Assembly (NCBI RefSeq): GCF_017654315.1
Contig: NZ_CP072203.1
Coordinates: forward strand, 3,472,001-3,536,000
Length of the DNA: 64,000 bases
DNA from: Gordonia polyisoprenivorans
Lineage (GTDB): Bacteria; Actinomycetota; Actinomycetes; Mycobacteriales; Mycobacteriaceae
Direction: 5' to 3'
Position 1 is the first letter of the stretch; every line of letters starts with the position of its first letter. Below the pieces are notes generated by a model. That model worked only from the letters and a program-made list of their open reading frames with translations, had not been told where the DNA came from and did not search any database. The translations under genes were made by a program, and so were the position numbers. Shown piece after piece: positions 8,355 to 16,575 of this stretch.

Positions 8355-10909
8355 ACGTGCGCCCCGGCAAGGGCATCGGCGACGATTCCCGCGGTCACAT
8401 CGACGTGCGGCGCGCGCAGGATGCCGTTGTGGTCACCGCTGATGCGGTGCACGCCATGGTGTTCCGGCGCGATTACCTCCCACCACTCACCGGGGTCCGG
8501 GTTGTCCTCGGCGAGGACGATCGTGGCCGGGCCCGACCAGGGGTGTAACCGATGCAGCAACGCCGAACGTCGCCCGAGTTCGTGGAAGAGTGACCACTGG
8601 GCATCGGCGGGCCGCGGCCACCATCCGGCGGTCAGCAACGCCGCCCGGGTACGCCACAGATCCCACGTCGAACGGTGCTCTGCAGCAACCTGTTCGGTAT
8701 CGACGACATCGGATCCGGTTGCGGCGTGGGTGGTGTCGGCGGTGGAGGCGGGCAGGTGAACCGGCAGACGACGTTGTAGCGGGCCGGTGAGCACCGTGTC
8801 GAGACACACGATGTGCTCGACGACCTCACCGTCGGCGATGAGGATGCGCGCGACCTCCATGGCGATCACCCCGCCCAGTGAGTGCCCGACGAATCGGTAG
8901 GGACCGTGGGGACAGAGCCGGCGCACCTGGCGGGCGAAGCGTCGCGCGGCCCGCCGGATCGTCGGATCGGGAACACCACGGTTCTCCAGACCGTGTGCGT
9001 GCAGACCGATGAGGCGATGCCCGGTCAGGCGCCGCGCCAACGGAGCGAAGGCCAGTGCCGACTCGCCGGCCCCGGCGAAGGCGAACACGATCGGGGAGTG
9101 TGCGGGCATTCCATCGGGATCATTCGTTGCGCCGGGCTCGTGCGTTCCGGGCAGATGGACCACCACGCCGTCGGCGCTCACGGGTGCGGCTGCATCGATG
9201 CGCGCGGCAAGGTCTCGCACCGTCGGGTCGGTGATCGGTGCGGACGGGGGCAGGCTCACCCCGAAGGTCTCCTCGACCCGCTGCAGCAGGGTCACCGCGG
9301 TCAGTGAATCGCCACCGAGCGCGACGAAGTCGTCGCCCGTCCCGATCCCGCCCGCCCCGATCCCCCCTGCCCCGATCCCGAGCAGGTCGGCATAGATCGC
9401 TGCCAGGAGCTTTTCGGTACCGGTGGCCGGTGGCGTGTACGCGGGGCGCCACCGGGGGGCGGGCAGCGCGGTGCGGTCGACCTTGCCGCGCTCGGTGCGG
9501 GGCAGTTCGGGTAGCAGGACGATGTGGGCCGGGACCATCCACGACGGCACGGCCCGGCCGATGGCGGTGCGGACCGTTGCGACAGCCGGGGCACGGGCGG
9601 CCCGCGGCGGTGCCACGTAGGCGACGAGTTCGGTTCGGCCGTCCGACTTGTGGGCGATGACCACGGCGTCGCCCACGCCGTCGGCGGCGCGGGCCGCAGC
9701 GGTCACCTCGCCGATGTCGACGCGGTAGCCGCGGATCTTCACCGTGTCGTCACTGCGACCGAGCAACGTGAGCCGGTCACCGTCGACCCGCCCCACGTCG
9801 CCGGTCCGGTGACTGCGTACCGGCACTGCGGCGGGCTGCTGCCCGCCACCGGTGTCGTGCGTCGCGAAGTCGACAAGCTCACCGCCGCAGAGATATCCGC
9901 GTGCGAGATGGGGCGAGTGCACCTCGATGGCGCCGACAGCCCCGTCCGGGAGCGGCGTGCCGTCCTCGTCGAGAACGCGTATGTGTTTGCCCGCCGCGAT
10001 GCGGCCCGCGGGCAGTGTCCCGGTCGGCAGTTCCCGGTCGGGTGCGAACGAGTTGAAGGCGAGGTTGCCGGTCTCTGAGGAGCCGGATCGGTTCACGAAG
10101 GTGACCTCGGGCGTCAGTGCGCGCAACCGGTTGACCTCGGCCGCATCGAGCGCCTCACCACAGGTGGCCACCAGGTCGATACCGCGCAGAGCCTCGCCGG
10201 CGCCGTCGGTGTCGAGGATCGCGCGCAACAACGCGGGCGACAGGTGCAGCGATTGTGCCCGGCCACGGCGCAGAGAGGCCACCAGATCACCCACGCCGTC
10301 GATTCGCGGATCGAGGGTCCACAGCAGCGCCCCGGCGAGCAGAGTGGTGACGGTGATGTCGATTCCACCACCGAAGGCGGCTGGAAGTGCCTGTGCGACA
10401 ATCGCTCCCGGACCGATGCCCAGTTCGTGGGCGAGTTCGGTCGCCTGATGCAGCCACAGCTCGTCGCCCTGCCGGACGGCCTTCGGGGTGCCGGTGGAAC
10501 CGGAGGTGAAGGCGAGCACCGCGCAGTCCACCCGGGGATGGCCGGGCACGAGGTCGGCTGTGGACATGGTGTCGGTCCCGGAGTCGGCGCTCCAGAGCAG
10601 TGCTCCGGTGTCGGCGAGGATGGTCGACACCCGTGACCGCGGGGAGGCGGCATCGACGGGAATCAACGGATGCGGGGAGAAGAGCACGGCGAGCATCGGC
10701 AGGAAGGTCGGCGCCGTACCGTCGACGACGACCGCGACCGGCCGGTCGGGATCGGTACAGACCTCGGCGAGAGTTGCCCGGAGGCGGCTCAGCTCGCCGT
10801 CGAGCTCGCGATAATCCCAGCACCGGTCGCCGATGCGCAGCGCGGATCGGTCGGCGTGGGCGGCGACGGCCGCGGCGAACCGATCGGCAAGGCGCTCAGC
10901 GTTCTTCAC
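8351..10909 (-). CDS. Single-module NRPS-like synthetase, A-PCP-TE
   Basis: This 852-aa protein has an adenylation domain at about 1-485 (A3 TSGSTGTPKAV at 135-145, SGSSETGN near 275-282, HRTGD near 367-371, A10 ERGKVDRTAL). A carrier domain follows at 495-575 with phosphopantetheine Ser534 in LGGDSL. A thioesterase occupies about 605-850 with nucleophile Ser677 in GHSLGG and a late SGDH histidine. There is no condensation domain. The A4 region reads AFGGGIDI and lacks the usual FD-x-S motif, so a non-alpha-amino acid such as an aryl acid is plausible. It starts at GTG 10909 inside the end of the GriH-like gene (14-nt overlap). The likely role is to load an aromatic acid and release it onto a hydroxyl or amine. 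Confidence 0.85.
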   Translation of the reverse strand: MKNAERLADRFAAAVAAHADRSALRIGDRCWDYRELDGELSRLRATLAEVCTDPDRPVAVVVDGTAPTFLPMLAVLFSPHPLIPVDAASPRSRVSTILADTGALLWSADSGTDTMSTADLVPGHPRVDCAVLAFTSGSTGTPKAVRQGDELWLHQATELAHELGIGPGAIVAQALPAAFGGGIDITVTTLLAGALLWTLDPRIDGVGDLVASLRRGRAQSLHLSPALLRAILDTDGAGEALRGIDLVATCGEALDAAEVNRLRALTPEVTFVNRSGSSETGNLAFNSFAPDRELPTGTLPAGRIAAGKHIRVLDEDGTPLPDGAVGAIEVHSPHLARGYLCGGELVDFATHDTGGGQQPAAVPVRSHRTGDVGRVDGDRLTLLGRSDDTVKIRGYRVDIGEVTAAARAADGVGDAVVIAHKSDGRTELVAYVAPPRAARAPAVATVRTAIGRAVPSWMVPAHIVLLPELPRTERGKVDRTALPAPRWRPAYTPPATGTEKLLAAIYADLLGIGAGGIGAGGIGTGDDFVALGGDSLTAVTLLQRVEETFGVSLPPSAPITDPTVRDLAARIDAAAPVSADGVVVHLPGTHEPGATNDPDGMPAHSPIVFAFAGAGESALAFAPLARRLTGHRLIGLHAHGLENRGVPDPTIRRAARRFARQVRRLCPHGPYRFVGHSLGGVIAMEVARILIADGEVVEHIVCLDTVLTGPLQRRLPVHLPASTADTTHAATGSDVVDTEQVAAEHRSTWDLWRTRAALLTAGWWPRPADAQWSLFHELGRRSALLHRLHPWSGPATIVLAEDNPDPGEWWEVIAPEHHGVHRISGDHNGILRAPHVDVTAGIVADALAGAHV
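9341..9385. repeat. 15-nt tandem repeat coding the adenylation-carrier linker
   Basis: Three 15-nt units (9341-9355, 9356-9370, 9371-9385, each beginning CCCGATCCC on the + strand) encode GIGAGGIGAGGIGTG at residues 511-525, just before the carrier serine motif. Confidence 0.85.
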
Positions 10910-12071
10910 AGAACTCGGTGATGGGCAGCCCGACGTGGCGCGCTTCGGTGGGGACGTAACCCAGCAGCACGTCGCCGGGGGTGAGTTCGGTGACGTTGTT
11001 GACGCCGCCGCCGGGGCCGAGCAGGCGCACGTGCCAGTCGTCCTGGGCGATGACGTTGATCGTCTTGCCGTCCGGGCTCGTCGCCGTGATCGAGATCAGT
11101 GGGCGACGTTCGATCTTCACTCGCCCGATCCGCACCTCGCGGGCCGAACCGTCCGAACGCACCGCGAGGATCGGCTGACCCGCCCGCAGTTCGCTGACGT
11201 ATCGGGTCCGGTTGTCGGGGGTCAGGACATAAGAGTGCACGGCGCCCGCATTCCATCGGAACGGTCGCGTCGGCATATAGGGGAGCGGATGGGTTTCACT
11301 GCAGGACAGAAACATTCCGCTGGCGAACGAACCGATGAGACAGCCCTCGTCCAGTTCGAGCAGTGAACACGTGTCGATACACGCGCGTTCGCCCATGCCG
11401 ATGTGTTCGACACCGGTGATCGTCAGGTGGGACAACTCGACGCGGTCGGCCGTCGGCGACAGAATCGCCGCAAGAGCGAGGACGTCGTCGGCGTGCCGGG
11501 GTGCGAGGAGCAGCCCGTCGGAGCCGTGCTCGAGAACGAGTTTCACGATCTCGGCGTCGGTGATGTCGTTGACCACGGTCACCGTCTTGCCGCCGGAGTT
11601 CTCGGCGGCGGCGATCACGATCTCGAGCGGGATCTTGGTGGGATCGGTGAAGGTCAGGACGGTCCACGGGGTGACGCGCACCGCGTCACACGCCTGCGCC
11701 AGGGTGGGGGCATCGGAGACGGTGATGTGCACGCCGCTCGGGATGCCGGTGGGGTCGGCGGGATCGAGCGCCGCGGAGTCGATGAGGACGAGGTCGGCCT
11801 CCGATGCGGATTCGCCGTTGGCGGCGAACAGGATTCGGCGCACGGTCGGCGGTAGGTCGCTCAGCACCTGCGGGTCGTCGGTGACGATTCCGTCGAGCCC
11901 CTGGTTGAGGGCGGCGGCGATGACCGCGTCGCGCACCGTCGAGTTCAGTCCCCGGACGTCGATCCAGCCGAAATGCGTGGTGGCACGCGCAGCGCCGGTG
12001 GCGGCGGCGGGCACGATCTGGTCGGTGACGACGACGTCGCCGGTGGCGGTGGACATGTCGGTGGTGGACAC
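10896..12071 (-). CDS. 3-dehydroquinate synthase II family protein (GriH-like)
   Basis: This 391-aa protein belongs to the archaeal-type DHQ synthase II family, whose Streptomyces member GriH cyclises a C7 amino sugar-like intermediate to 3-amino-4-hydroxybenzoate. Characteristic segments are VELSHLTITGVEHIGMGERACIDTCSLL, EGCLIGSFASGMFLSCSETHPLPYMPTRPFRWNAGAVHSYV, and ELRAGQPILAV. I chose GTG 12071 because AGGAA lies 7 nt before it; ATG 12056 is the alternative. It lies 104 nt downstream of the aldolase gene and overlaps the synthetase gene by 14 nt. A role in ordinary shikimate synthesis is unlikely in an actinobacterium, given the paired aldolase and synthetase. Confidence 0.85.
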   Translation of the reverse strand: MSTTDMSTATGDVVVTDQIVPAAATGAARATTHFGWIDVRGLNSTVRDAVIAAALNQGLDGIVTDDPQVLSDLPPTVRRILFAANGESASEADLVLIDSAALDPADPTGIPSGVHITVSDAPTLAQACDAVRVTPWTVLTFTDPTKIPLEIVIAAAENSGGKTVTVVNDITDAEIVKLVLEHGSDGLLLAPRHADDVLALAAILSPTADRVELSHLTITGVEHIGMGERACIDTCSLLELDEGCLIGSFASGMFLSCSETHPLPYMPTRPFRWNAGAVHSYVLTPDNRTRYVSELRAGQPILAVRSDGSAREVRIGRVKIERRPLISITATSPDGKTINVIAQDDWHVRLLGPGGGVNNVTELTPGDVLLGYVPTEARHVGLPITEFCEER

Positions 12072-12175
12072 GGATGGATTCCTGTTCTGCTGACGGGGAT
12101 GACGCGCGACCTGCGCGCGTCGGGCTGGGTGTGGACGTTGTCGGACCGGGCTGACTCGAACCTGTCCAACTCGGC

Positions 12176-13033
12176 TCAGGCCGATTCGAGTGCGGTGACG
12201 TCGGCGGCCGCTCCGGCGCGCGCCATCGCCGTGGTCGCCGCACGGCGGTGCACCAGATCGGCCAGGCTGCTGGCGACCCGGAACGGGTCGGCGGCGTCGA
12301 AGATGTTGCGGCCGAAGCTCAGTCCGGCGACTCCACTGGTGAGCACCTCCGCGCCGAATTCGATGGCCTCGTCGTCGGTGCGGCCGGGCCCGCCGGCGAC
12401 GTAGATCGGCGCCGGGGTGGAGTCGACGACGGCCCGCATGACCTCTGCGGAGCCGGCGTAGTCGAGTTTGACCATGTCGGCACCGAGATCGGTGGCGATC
12501 GCCGCGAGATGGGCCAGTGTCGTGCCCGTCGGCTGGGCCGGGAGGGCCGGACCCCGTGCGTACATCATGGCCAGCAGTGGCACCCCGAGTGCGTCGCACT
12601 CTCGGGAGATGGCAGCGAAGTCCTGCAGTTGCCGTGCCTCGGTCGCGGAGCCGACGTTGACATGCACGCTCACCGCGTCCGCGCCGATCCGCAACGCGGC
12701 GTCGACACCCCCGACGAGAACCTTCGCGTCCTGATCGGGACCGAGAGAAGTGCTCGCCGACAGGTGCACGATCAACCCCATGGTGGCGAATGCCGCCGAG
12801 GTGACCTGTTGGGCGCGACCTCGGTGGAGCACCACGGCATCACAGCCGGAATCGGCGAGCAGCCGGACCATGCGTTCGGTGTGGTGCGTGGGGCCCAGCG
12901 GACCGACGGTGACCGAATGGTCCATCGGCACGATCTGGGACCGCATGGTCACCGGGTCGGCGATGCGGGAGAGCCGAATAGCCTTGCCGCCCGTGGGATG
13001 TGGACGGCGATATCCGTCCGGAAAGGTGTTCAT
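12176..13033 (-). CDS. Class I aldolase, 2-amino-3,7-dideoxyheptulosonate synthase-like (GriI-like)
   Basis: This 285-aa protein is a DhnA/FbaB-type Schiff-base aldolase with PMDHSVTVGP at 36-45, GADAVSVHVNVGS at 118-129, ADMVKLDY with the predicted Schiff-base Lys189, and a C-terminal phosphate-binding AGGPGR...GLSFGRNIF. Such enzymes join aspartate semialdehyde to a C3 or C6 sugar phosphate. GriI uses dihydroxyacetone phosphate and feeds GriH in 3-amino-4-hydroxybenzoate synthesis. The ATG has an excellent AGGAGAC upstream. An IdeR-like box lies 35 nt before the start. It is the first gene of a five-gene operon with the GriH-like enzyme, synthetase, GT14 and flippase. Confidence 0.85.
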   Translation of the reverse strand: MNTFPDGYRRPHPTGGKAIRLSRIADPVTMRSQIVPMDHSVTVGPLGPTHHTERMVRLLADSGCDAVVLHRGRAQQVTSAAFATMGLIVHLSASTSLGPDQDAKVLVGGVDAALRIGADAVSVHVNVGSATEARQLQDFAAISRECDALGVPLLAMMYARGPALPAQPTGTTLAHLAAIATDLGADMVKLDYAGSAEVMRAVVDSTPAPIYVAGGPGRTDDEAIEFGAEVLTSGVAGLSFGRNIFDAADPFRVASSLADLVHRRAATTAMARAGAAADVTALESA

Positions 13034-13067
13034 CGGGTCTCCTGGCAGGCCTGGGTGGATCGATTAC

Positions 13068-13086
13068 TTAGGCTAGGCTAGCCTGT
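13068..13086 (-). promoter_or_regulatory. IdeR/DmdR-type iron box upstream of the aldolase operon
   Basis: TTAGGCTAGGCTAGCCTGT on the + strand matches 15 of 19 consensus positions. It lies 35 nt from the aldolase start, so the entire five-gene operon down to position 6025 would be iron-repressed. Confidence 0.75.
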
Positions 13087-13143
13087 GCGTTGATCGCAAT
13101 TCGCCGCAGAAGGTGTGAAGTGCGGCACTCAGGCGAACCGGGC

Positions 13144-13162
13144 TTTGGTTAGGCTAACCTTT
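13144..13162 (+). promoter_or_regulatory. IdeR/DmdR-type iron box upstream of GT2/flippase operon
   Basis: TTTGGTTAGGCTAACCTTT is the best box in the window, 16 of 19 positions, with a full GGTTAGGCTAACC core. It lies 54 nt before the glycosyltransferase start at 13216. A second, weaker copy on the other strand follows at 13167-13185 (13 of 19), so this site may bind two dimers. It is 110 nt from the divergent aldolase start. Confidence 0.8.
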
Positions 13163-13215
13163 AGTCTACGCTAAGCCTAACTTCAGGTAGTTCGAACCGC
13201 AACGAGTGGGGACCC

Positions 13216-14088
13216 ATGCAGGACAGCGCACGACCGGGAATCATTGGGCACGGTGACATTTCGCCCATCGGGCATGGTGACATCTCGCCCATCTCCGACG
13301 CGGCGGGCTCCCGTCCGAGCGTCTCGGTGATCATCCCGGCGATGAACGAGGCCAAGAACTTGCCCTATGTGGCCTTCCGGATGCCCGAGGGCATCGATCA
13401 GATCGTCTTCGTCGACGGCAACTCGGCCGACGACACCGTGGCCGTGGCCCGAAAGCTGTGGCCCGAAGCCACTTTCGTGACCCAGACCCGCTCGGGCAAG
13501 GGCAATGCACTCGCATGCGGGATCGAGGCCTGCACCGGCGACATCATCGTGACGATCGATGCCGACGGCTCCACCGATCCGGCGGAGATCCCGCTGTTCG
13601 TGCAGGCGCTCGTCGAGGGCGCCGACCTGGCCAAGGGCAGTCGATTCGTCGGCGCGGGCGGCAGCACCGACATCACCGCACTGCGCCGGGTCGGCAACAA
13701 GGCCCTCAACACCATCGTCAACGTCTACTTCCATACGAAGTTCACCGATCTCTGCTACGGCTACAACGCCTTCTGGGCGCGTCACGCCGAGCAGATCGAA
13801 TTGCCGCCCACCGGATATCGTCGGGCGCAGTGGGGTGACGGGTTCGAGATCGAGACCGTCATCAACGTTCGATTGGCGACCGCAGGTCTGCGGATCACCG
13901 AGGTCGGGAGTTTCGAGGGGCCACGACTGCACGGGCGCAGCAATCTCAACGCCTACAGCGATGGCATGCGCGTGCTGCGCACCATCAACCAGGAATTCAA
14001 GCACTGGCGTTCGCACCGGTCGGCGACGCGTCACGGAGTGCGCGCGGGTGCGGCGATCGAACTCGCATCCGACGAACTCGCGGGGTGA
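13216..14088 (+). CDS. GT2 family glycosyltransferase (DPM1/DPG synthase-like)
   Basis: This 290-aa enzyme resembles polyprenyl-phosphate sugar transferases of the DPM1 type. It has SVSVIIPAMNEAKNLP at 35-50, FVDGNSADDT, and the metal-binding DAD at 115-117 (VTIDADGSTDP). GNKALNTIVN and FTDLCYGYNAFW are typical of that group. It has no membrane helix. The N-terminus contains an eight-residue repeat (GHGDISPI twice) from a 24-nt duplication, so the true start could be downstream of it. The stop overlaps the flippase GTG by 4 nt. It might form the lipid-linked sugar donor or intermediate exported by that flippase. Confidence 0.85.
   Translation: MQDSARPGIIGHGDISPIGHGDISPISDAAGSRPSVSVIIPAMNEAKNLPYVAFRMPEGIDQIVFVDGNSADDTVAVARKLWPEATFVTQTRSGKGNALACGIEACTGDIIVTIDADGSTDPAEIPLFVQALVEGADLAKGSRFVGAGGSTDITALRRVGNKALNTIVNVYFHTKFTDLCYGYNAFWARHAEQIELPPTGYRRAQWGDGFEIETVINVRLATAGLRITEVGSFEGPRLHGRSNLNAYSDGMRVLRTINQEFKHWRSHRSATRHGVRAGAAIELASDELAG
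13246..13293. repeat. 24-nt in-frame tandem duplication
   Basis: Two adjacent 24-nt units (13246-13269 and 13270-13293) differ at two positions and encode GHGDISPI twice near the N-terminus of the glycosyltransferase. Confidence 0.9.
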
Positions 14089-15446
14089 TCGCCGCTCGCG
14101 CCGATCTGTCCGACGGGCCTGCGCCGACCGGTCAGACGATCGCGAGAAGCTCGGCAGCGCTGGTGGTCTCGGGTCTGGGAACCGCGGTTCTCGGGTTGGT
14201 TTACTGGGTCCTCGCCGGGCGCATGTATCCGGCGTCGGAGGTCGGAGCCGCTGCTGCGGTGATCACCACCGCCACCATGCTCTCGGCGTTCGGCAATCTG
14301 GGAATCGGCGCCTATCTCGAACGGTTTCTGCCGATTGCCGGTGAACGCAGCCTGACACTTCCGAGCCGAGGCCTGCTGATCGGCGCGAGCTGCGGCGCTC
14401 TGCTCGGGTGCGGTTTCCTGATCGTCGGCCCGACGTCGGAGATGTTCGACGGCGCCGCGCAGATGTGGATGTTCCCGATCGTGGTGGTGGTCCTGTCGTC
14501 GTTCGCGATGCTCGACCACGTGAGCATCGCGATGGGACGCGCCGACTGGTCGGCCCAGAAGAACATCGTGCACGCGGTCGCGAAACTCGCCGCTGCGGCC
14601 GCGCTCGCCCTGTCGGCCGACCGGCTCGGACTCATCGGCAGTTGGGTGGTGACGGCGGCTGTCGCGGCCGCTCTGCTGTGGTGGGTCGCCCGCCGCGAAC
14701 TCCGTCTGCGTGCCGCCGATGTCGCGTTCACGCCGACCGCCTTGCCCCCGTGGCAGACCCAACGACGCTTTCTCGCCGGCAATTACGGCGTCTATGTGGC
14801 CGGCGCGATCACCCCGCTGATCCTGCCGCCGGTGGTGATCGCGCGGGTCGGGGCCGATCAGAATGCGTACTTCTCGATCGTGTGGTCTCTGGTGAGCGCG
14901 GTGCTGGTGCTGTTGACCATGCTGCTGGGACCGTATGTGGCGGCGATGAGTGCCGACGATGCCGCACGGCCCGCGAATTCCCCGGTGTCGCCGAATGTCC
15001 CAGCGACACCGAATGCCCCAGCGCTGCCGAATGCCCAAGTGGCCCTGCGTCGTACGCGGCAGTTCGTGGCCATTCTCGTCGGCGGGGCGACGATGGCCGC
15101 GCTGGTCCTGATCGTGATCGGCCCGGTGTTCCTGCGGCTGGCCGGACTGGACTACGCCGCACACGGCACCGTCCTGCTGCGGCTCGGTGCCACCGCACTC
15201 CCGCTCGCGGCGGTGGGCCTGGCCTACGTCGGCATCTGCCGTGTGCGGTGCCGGCTCGGTCCGGCGTTGGCGGTTCAGGTGATCAGTGCCGTGACGATGC
15301 TGTCGTTGACCGCCGCGTGGATCGGCGATCACGGGCTGATCGCCGCGGGGTGGGCGATGATCATCGCCGAGGGCACCGCCGCCCTACTCGTCGCGGTGCC
15401 GCTCACACGCGCGGTGACGGGGCGCGCTCAGCTCGCTCCGAGCTGA
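14085..15446 (+). CDS. MOP-superfamily polysaccharide flippase (second copy)
   Basis: This 453-aa polytopic protein has about 12 helices and resembles the flippase at 6025: VSGLGTAVLGLVYWVLAGRMYP, AAVITTATMLSAFGNLGIGAYLERFLP, and later DQNAYFSIVW beside TQNAYFNLAW in the other. A Pro/Asn-rich cytoplasmic loop (PNVPATPNAPALPNA) comes from an 18-nt tandem repeat. It starts at GTG 14085, overlapping the glycosyltransferase stop. Its 3' end overlaps the convergent GH16 gene by 19 bp. Two related flippases in one island suggest two lipid-linked intermediates, or division of labour for one. Confidence 0.8.
   Translation: MIAARADLSDGPAPTGQTIARSSAALVVSGLGTAVLGLVYWVLAGRMYPASEVGAAAAVITTATMLSAFGNLGIGAYLERFLPIAGERSLTLPSRGLLIGASCGALLGCGFLIVGPTSEMFDGAAQMWMFPIVVVVLSSFAMLDHVSIAMGRADWSAQKNIVHAVAKLAAAAALALSADRLGLIGSWVVTAAVAAALLWWVARRELRLRAADVAFTPTALPPWQTQRRFLAGNYGVYVAGAITPLILPPVVIARVGADQNAYFSIVWSLVSAVLVLLTMLLGPYVAAMSADDAARPANSPVSPNVPATPNAPALPNAQVALRRTRQFVAILVGGATMAALVLIVIGPVFLRLAGLDYAAHGTVLLRLGATALPLAAVGLAYVGICRVRCRLGPALAVQVISAVTMLSLTAAWIGDHGLIAAGWAMIIAEGTAALLVAVPLTRAVTGRAQLAPS
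14973..15044. repeat. 18-nt in-frame tandem repeat, 4 units
   Basis: Four 18-nt units (from 14973, 14991, 15009, 15027), the last three sharing CCGAATG, encode six-residue Pro-Asn-Ala repeats in a loop of the second flippase. Confidence 0.85.
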
Positions 15447-16381
15447 GCGGCTCCCGGTGTCGGCGTGAGATATCCGGCACTGGTGAACGCGGCGACGTCG
15501 TCGATGGGCGAATACACCGCCACCCAGTCGATCTCGACCTCACCATGCGTCGGACGGGGCTCGTCGGGCGAGCATGGTGCCATACCCCAGTCGGCGCGAC
15601 GTTCACATGCGCCGGCCTCGACCTGCATGCCGAGCCACATCGGCACTGTCGGCACCATCACCGGATCACGGACCTCCGCCCACACCCGGCCGTCGAGCAG
15701 GTACCGGATCAGCCCGGGCAGCCACTCGACGCCGACGGTGTGCCAGTCGCCGAAGTCGCCGCTCACCTCGGCATGGGCCTTCTTGTTGTCCCCGTCCCCG
15801 TTTCGGGCGTCGACCCAGTGGACGAACGCCGACATCTGATCGCGTCGGGAGGCGATGGATTCGGCGAAGTCGATCTCGGGCGGCCATTGTTCGTCCTTGG
15901 GCCACAACAGCATGTGATAGGAGAGATCGGCGCTGTCGGTGGCCCGCATCCGCACCTCCCACCGCCCGTAGGTCTGGGTGACCGGATAGTTGGAAACGCC
16001 GCCGGTCGTCCACCCCGTCGCGGTCTTCTCGCCGGACAGTCGCAGAACGCCGTCGTGCACACGCACCATCGACGCATCCCACCGGCCGACGGGATTCCCG
16101 CCCGGCGACCCGGAATAGGTACCCCAGCGGTCGCCGAGGTCACATCGGTCGAAGGTGTCGACGAACACGCGCTTCCACAATCGGCTGTCCTGGGCGGCCG
16201 GTGCGGTGCCCGCGCCGTCGACCCCGGCGCCGACACAGTTGCTCGTCTGCGCGGCGTTGTGCATCGGATCGCCCGATGCCGGTGCGCACGCGGCGACGCC
16301 GGCGATCAGCGTGGCGCCCAACGCAATCGGCAGCAGCCGCGGGCGTGGTGAACCTGGTCGTTTCCGCCGGGGCCGTCTCAC
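15428..16381 (-). CDS. Secreted GH16-family glycoside hydrolase lipoprotein
   Basis: This 317-aa protein has a lipoprotein signal (LLPIALGATLIAGVAAC) and a GH16 beta-glucanase-type fold. The catalytic ExDxxE is intact as EIDFAE, inside QWPPEIDFAE, and GRWEVRMRA and GDWHTVGVEWLPGLIRYLLDG are typical family strands. It would cleave or transglycosylate a beta-linked glucan or related polymer outside the membrane. GTG 16381 is chosen because it overlaps the preceding stop (GTGA). It is the last gene of the leftward glycan operon and could trim or release the polymer made by that operon. Confidence 0.85.
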   Translation of the reverse strand: MRRPRRKRPGSPRPRLLPIALGATLIAGVAACAPASGDPMHNAAQTSNCVGAGVDGAGTAPAAQDSRLWKRVFVDTFDRCDLGDRWGTYSGSPGGNPVGRWDASMVRVHDGVLRLSGEKTATGWTTGGVSNYPVTQTYGRWEVRMRATDSADLSYHMLLWPKDEQWPPEIDFAESIASRRDQMSAFVHWVDARNGDGDNKKAHAEVSGDFGDWHTVGVEWLPGLIRYLLDGRVWAEVRDPVMVPTVPMWLGMQVEAGACERRADWGMAPCSPDEPRPTHGEVEIDWVAVYSPIDDVAAFTSAGYLTPTPGAAQLGAS

Positions 16382-16575
16382 AGCGCCATCACCGCGAGGC
16401 GCTGCACGGTCAGGCAGGCGGCGACCACGGTGCACGCGGCCACCAGGATGGTCACCCGATGTGCCAAGCGACCCCGGCCCGTCGCACCCGATGCGGGGAC
16501 CTGGAATTCGCGAAGTGCCGCGCCCACCACGAGCAGCACGGCGCCGGCGACGAACGCGGCGATGGTGAGGTTCAT
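16378..16575 (-). CDS. Small two-helix membrane protein
   Basis: This 65-aa protein has two hydrophobic segments, LTIAAFVAGAVLLVVGAAL and VTILVAACTVVAACLTV, separated by a short basic loop. It is linked by 4-nt overlaps on both sides (ATGA with the polytopic protein, GTGA with the GH16 gene), which supports it being real. Function is unknown. It may be an accessory subunit of the polytopic membrane protein. Confidence 0.75.
   Translation of the reverse strand: MNLTIAAFVAGAVLLVVGAALREFQVPASGATGRGRLAHRVTILVAACTVVAACLTVQRLAVMAL

Noticed and set aside
7374..8376. N-terminal extension of the flippase frame to position 8376
   Set aside because: The added 334 residues are Arg/Pro-rich and lie over the GT14 gene. 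A GTG overlapping the GT14 stop gives the normal start of a flippase.
10896..13033. Aldolase/DHQ-synthase-II pair as the main shikimate pathway
   Set aside because: Actinobacteria normally use the standard DAHP route, and the operon context with a synthetase, transferase and flippase fits secondary metabolism better. Enzyme assay would decide.
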